From JBKHHU01 sp046539045 (GTDB lineage Bacteria; Planctomycetota; Phycisphaerae; SM23-33): 7,960 bases of DNA. The stretch lies in the NCBI GenBank assembly GCA_046539045.1, contig JBKHHU010000160.1, positions 1-7,960 of the forward strand, in the 5' to 3' direction. Under the pieces are notes generated by a model. The model had not been told where the DNA came from. It worked only from the letters and a program-made list of their open reading frames with translations, and searched no databases. Shown here in pieces: positions 6,216-7,960 of this stretch. Each line of letters opens with the position of its first letter. Positions within the stretch are counted from its first letter, which is position 1. Both the position numbers and the translations under genes were made by a program.

Positions 6216-6220
6216 TCCTC
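6216..6220 (-). promoter_or_regulatory. Ribosome binding site of flgE
   Basis: GAGGA is 6 nt before the flgE ATG at 6209. The rest of the 77-bp flgD-flgE gap shows no clear promoter or terminator. Confidence 0.65.
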
Positions 6221-6287
6221 GACTGTGATCTCAGAGTCATCTCTCGTTGGGTGTTCTGGTTGTGGTCGCTAGGTCCCGGGCAGGCGG

Positions 6288-6671
6288 TTACTGTGCCTTT
6301 TCCCGGATGACTTCGATGTCGTTAAACGTGATCTGGTGTTCGCCGACCTGGAGTTTCATCTCCCCGCCGGACAGATCGCAGGCGCTGACGGTTCCGGTGC
6401 GGACCTCGTCGGTACCGGGCAGCAGGTAATTGACCTGTTTGCCGATGATGTCGGCCCCGGCGGTCTTCGTCTGGAAATCCAGCACGGCTGCGAACCGGGA
6501 ATTGAGGTTCTCCAGCTGTTCCAGCGACGACAGCTGGGCCAGTTGGCTGGCCATCTGGTTGTTGTCCATGGGTTCCAGCGGGTTCTGGTGCTGGAGCTGG
6601 GTGACCAGCAGCTTGAGGTAGTCTGCCTGGATCTTGCTGGCGGACTGTCCCATTCCTGTAATGTCGCTCAT
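6288..6671 (-). CDS. flgD: Flagellar hook capping/assembly protein FlgD, short form
   Basis: FlgD forms the cap under which hook subunits polymerise and is discarded when the hook is complete. The 127 residues start with the conserved FlgD N-terminal domain (ADYLKLLVTQLQHQNPLEPM at 16-35, then NNQMASQLAQLSSLEQLE at 37-54). A short beta segment follows, IGKQVNYLLPG (76-86) to LQVGEHQITFNDIEVI (107-122), resembling the Tudor-like half of FlgD. The Ig-like (FLN-type) domain of enteric FlgD (about 231 residues) is absent; short forms of similar size are known, for example in Bacillus. GGGAG sits 6 nt before the ATG at 6671. The gene starts 12 bp after fliK and precedes flgE, the usual fliK-flgD-flgE order, in which ruler, cap and hook subunit are made together. 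Confidence 0.93.
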   Translation of the reverse strand: MSDITGMGQSASKIQADYLKLLVTQLQHQNPLEPMDNNQMASQLAQLSSLEQLENLNSRFAAVLDFQTKTAGADIIGKQVNYLLPGTDEVRTGTVSACDLSGGEMKLQVGEHQITFNDIEVIREKAQ

Positions 6672-6683
6672 GGTCGGCTCCCG

Positions 6684-7960
6684 TTACATCACTACATTGA
6701 CGGACCCGTCGGCCTGCTCGCGCACGGCCGGGACCGGGGTGTCCTCTTCGATTACCGCCTGCTCCGGCTCTTCGCCGGTTCCGGCGGGGCCGCGTCCAGC
6801 GGACTGACCCTGCCCGTCCGAGGCGTTCTGGAACATGCTGAACCCGGCCTGTCCGTCCGAGCTGTCCTGCCCGGTGAAGCTGAACTCCAGGCGGCGCATC
6901 TCGATTCCGTTTTCGCTGAGCCGCTGCATCAATGAAGGTGTCTCGCGCTGCAGCTCGGTCATGGTGCGGTTGTTCTCGACTTCCAGCCTCGCCCGCAGGC
7001 CTCCGGATTCGTCGGTCTGGATGCGGATGCGGACCGAGCCCATCTCCGGTGGGTCGAGGCGAATGGTGATCTGGTCGTTGTTCTGGAACGTGCGAGCTTG
7101 CAGGGCTTCCATGATCTGCCGTCCCGGCTGGGCGTCGGCGAGGCGGTCGACCGGGGCGGTCGGCGCCTGAGTGGGTGAAGTCTCTGCTGTGGGGCCGGCG
7201 TTGCCGACAGCCTGGGCGACCGACCGGATCTGCTGACTGGAGGTGCCGGGTCGATCATTGGTGTTGCGGTTCTGAGCGGCTGGGCGGGCTGGCGCGGTTG
7301 TTGCGGAGTTGGTCTCCCGGGAAACCGCATCAGAGGCCGCGGGGTCATCCGCGGGATTGACCTTGGCGGCAGGACCGCTGTTGTTTGCGTACTCGCTACG
7401 GGCCCGCTGGGCGGCGGGGTTCTCGGTGGCTGGTTGGGTCGCGTCGGCAGGGCGGGCGGGTTGTCGCGTTTGCTCGCTGCCGGCTTCGGTTGCGGTTTCG
7501 GGAGCGGCGGCCACCGCCTGGGGGTTCTGGGTTTCCGGTGCGGCTGGCTCGGTTGCTGCGGCTTGGACGGCCTTTTGGGTCGAGGCCTGCTCGGTGGCGG
7601 CAGCGTCGGCGGTTTCGGCAGCGACGTTCTGCGAGCCGGCCTGGTTGGTTTGGGCGGCTTCGCTGCCGGCAGCTGCGGTCGTCGCTGCCTGCGGCGTGCC
7701 GGCCGGGGCGGCGGTGCCTGCAGTTGCCGTCGCGGTCTGCCCGGGGGCGGTATTGTTGGCGGCCGTCGTCGCGGATTCCGCAGCTGCCTGGGCTACGTCG
7801 GTCCGCGCCGTCTCGGCTGGGTTCACGCCGAACTGCCTGCCCGGGCGGTACCCGGCCCAGGGGTCGGTGTTCGTCGCCCCGGTGCCTGCGGTCTTCCCGT
7901 CGGCTTCGGCGGTGACTTCCGCGCGGGCGGCCTGCTCGGCTTCGCTGAGCTTCTTGACGA
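6684..7960 (-). CDS. fliK: Flagellar hook-length control protein FliK (5' end outside window)
   Basis: FliK is the secreted ruler that measures hook length and switches export specificity from hook to filament subunits. The reading frame stays open to the window edge, giving 424 visible residues; the first ATG/GTG-like codon (GTG at 7826) has no conserved sequence after it, so the true start is probably upstream and the gene is 5'-partial. Visible residues 1 to about 280 are low-complexity, rich in Ala, Thr, Gln, Pro and Glu, as expected for a poorly conserved extended ruler. The C-terminal Flg_hook domain (about 283-362) is recognisable by ITIRLDPPEMGSVRIRIQ (296-313 region), GGLRARLEVENNRT and LSENGIEMRRLEFSF. 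An acidic, Gly/Gln-rich tail of about 60 residues ends in SVNVVM. The stop is 12 bp before flgD, and position together with the domain makes the call firm despite the divergent N-terminus. Confidence 0.92.
   Translation of the reverse strand, partial: VKKLSEAEQAARAEVTAEADGKTAGTGATNTDPWAGYRPGRQFGVNPAETARTDVAQAAAESATTAANNTAPGQTATATAGTAAPAGTPQAATTAAAGSEAAQTNQAGSQNVAAETADAAATEQASTQKAVQAAATEPAAPETQNPQAVAAAPETATEAGSEQTRQPARPADATQPATENPAAQRARSEYANNSGPAAKVNPADDPAASDAVSRETNSATTAPARPAAQNRNTNDRPGTSSQQIRSVAQAVGNAGPTAETSPTQAPTAPVDRLADAQPGRQIMEALQARTFQNNDQITIRLDPPEMGSVRIRIQTDESGGLRARLEVENNRTMTELQRETPSLMQRLSENGIEMRRLEFSFTGQDSSDGQAGFSMFQNASDGQGQSAGRGPAGTGEEPEQAVIEEDTPVPAVREQADGSVNVVM

Larger units (their letters stand above)
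1..7960 (-). other. Flagellar hook/rod/ring operon (fliK-flgD-flgE-pilZ-flgF-flgG-flgA-flgH)
   Basis: Eight consecutive minus-strand genes, seven of them recognisable flagellar genes, are separated by 12 bp (fliK/flgD), 77 bp (flgD/flgE), 159 bp (flgE/pilZ), 22 bp (pilZ/flgF), 95 bp (flgF/flgG) and 13 bp (flgG/flgA), with a 4-bp overlap for flgA/flgH. I see no hairpin followed by a T-run and no convincing promoter in any gap, so a single transcript is the simplest reading. Both ends of the cluster lie outside the window. The gene order is established flagellar biology; co-transcription is inferred. Confidence 0.85.

Noticed and set aside
6221..6238. Imperfect inverted repeat gactgtg/cagagtc next to the flgE ribosome site
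   Set aside because: Only six pairs with a central mismatch; within chance expectation and without a known regulator motif.

Overview
The window is GC-rich bacterial DNA carrying one tightly packed flagellar hook/rod gene cluster, with every gene on the minus strand. In the direction of transcription (from 7960 down to 1) the order is fliK (5' end outside the window), flgD, flgE, a membrane-anchored PilZ/YcgR-like gene, flgF, flgG, flgA and flgH (its last codon is cut by the window edge). No tRNA, rRNA, CRISPR array, insertion sequence or phage gene was seen. The P-ring gene flgI often follows flgH and would be expected just beyond position 1.

FlgA and FlgH (P- and L-ring functions) imply a diderm cell envelope. 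Several traits fit a planctomycete or another deep-branching diderm better than an enteric-type proteobacterium: an extended FlgA, a short FlgD without its Ig-like domain, a FlgH with no lipobox cysteine, a large FlgE with an inserted flagellin-type domain, and an Ala/Gln/Thr-rich FliK. This taxonomic guess rests on gene order and protein style only and is tentative.

Layout: 7960-6684 fliK (hook-length ruler and export switch); 6671-6288 flgD (hook cap scaffold); 6209-4572 flgE (hook subunit); 4571-4413 the longest spacer, filled with a 14-bp tandem duplication and a roughly 100-bp array of 8-bp repeats; 4412-3258 a transmembrane, c-di-GMP-receptor-like PilZ protein; 3235-2507 flgF and 2411-1623 flgG (proximal and distal rod); 1609-629 flgA (P-ring chaperone, TTG start); 632-1 flgH (L-ring, overlapping flgA by ATGA). 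Gaps are 12-95 bp except for the repeat spacer, and no convincing terminator or promoter lies inside, so co-transcription is likely.

The genes supply most of the axial structure outside the inner membrane: rod (FlgF, FlgG), hook with its cap and ruler (FlgE, FlgD, FliK) and the bushing rings (FlgA, FlgH). The PilZ gene is the unusual member. It may link c-di-GMP, or a degenerate form of that signal, to flagellar assembly or motor function at the inner membrane. The most noteworthy signals are this PilZ gene, the octamer array running up to its start codon, the flagellin-like insertion in FlgE, and the non-lipoprotein FlgH.
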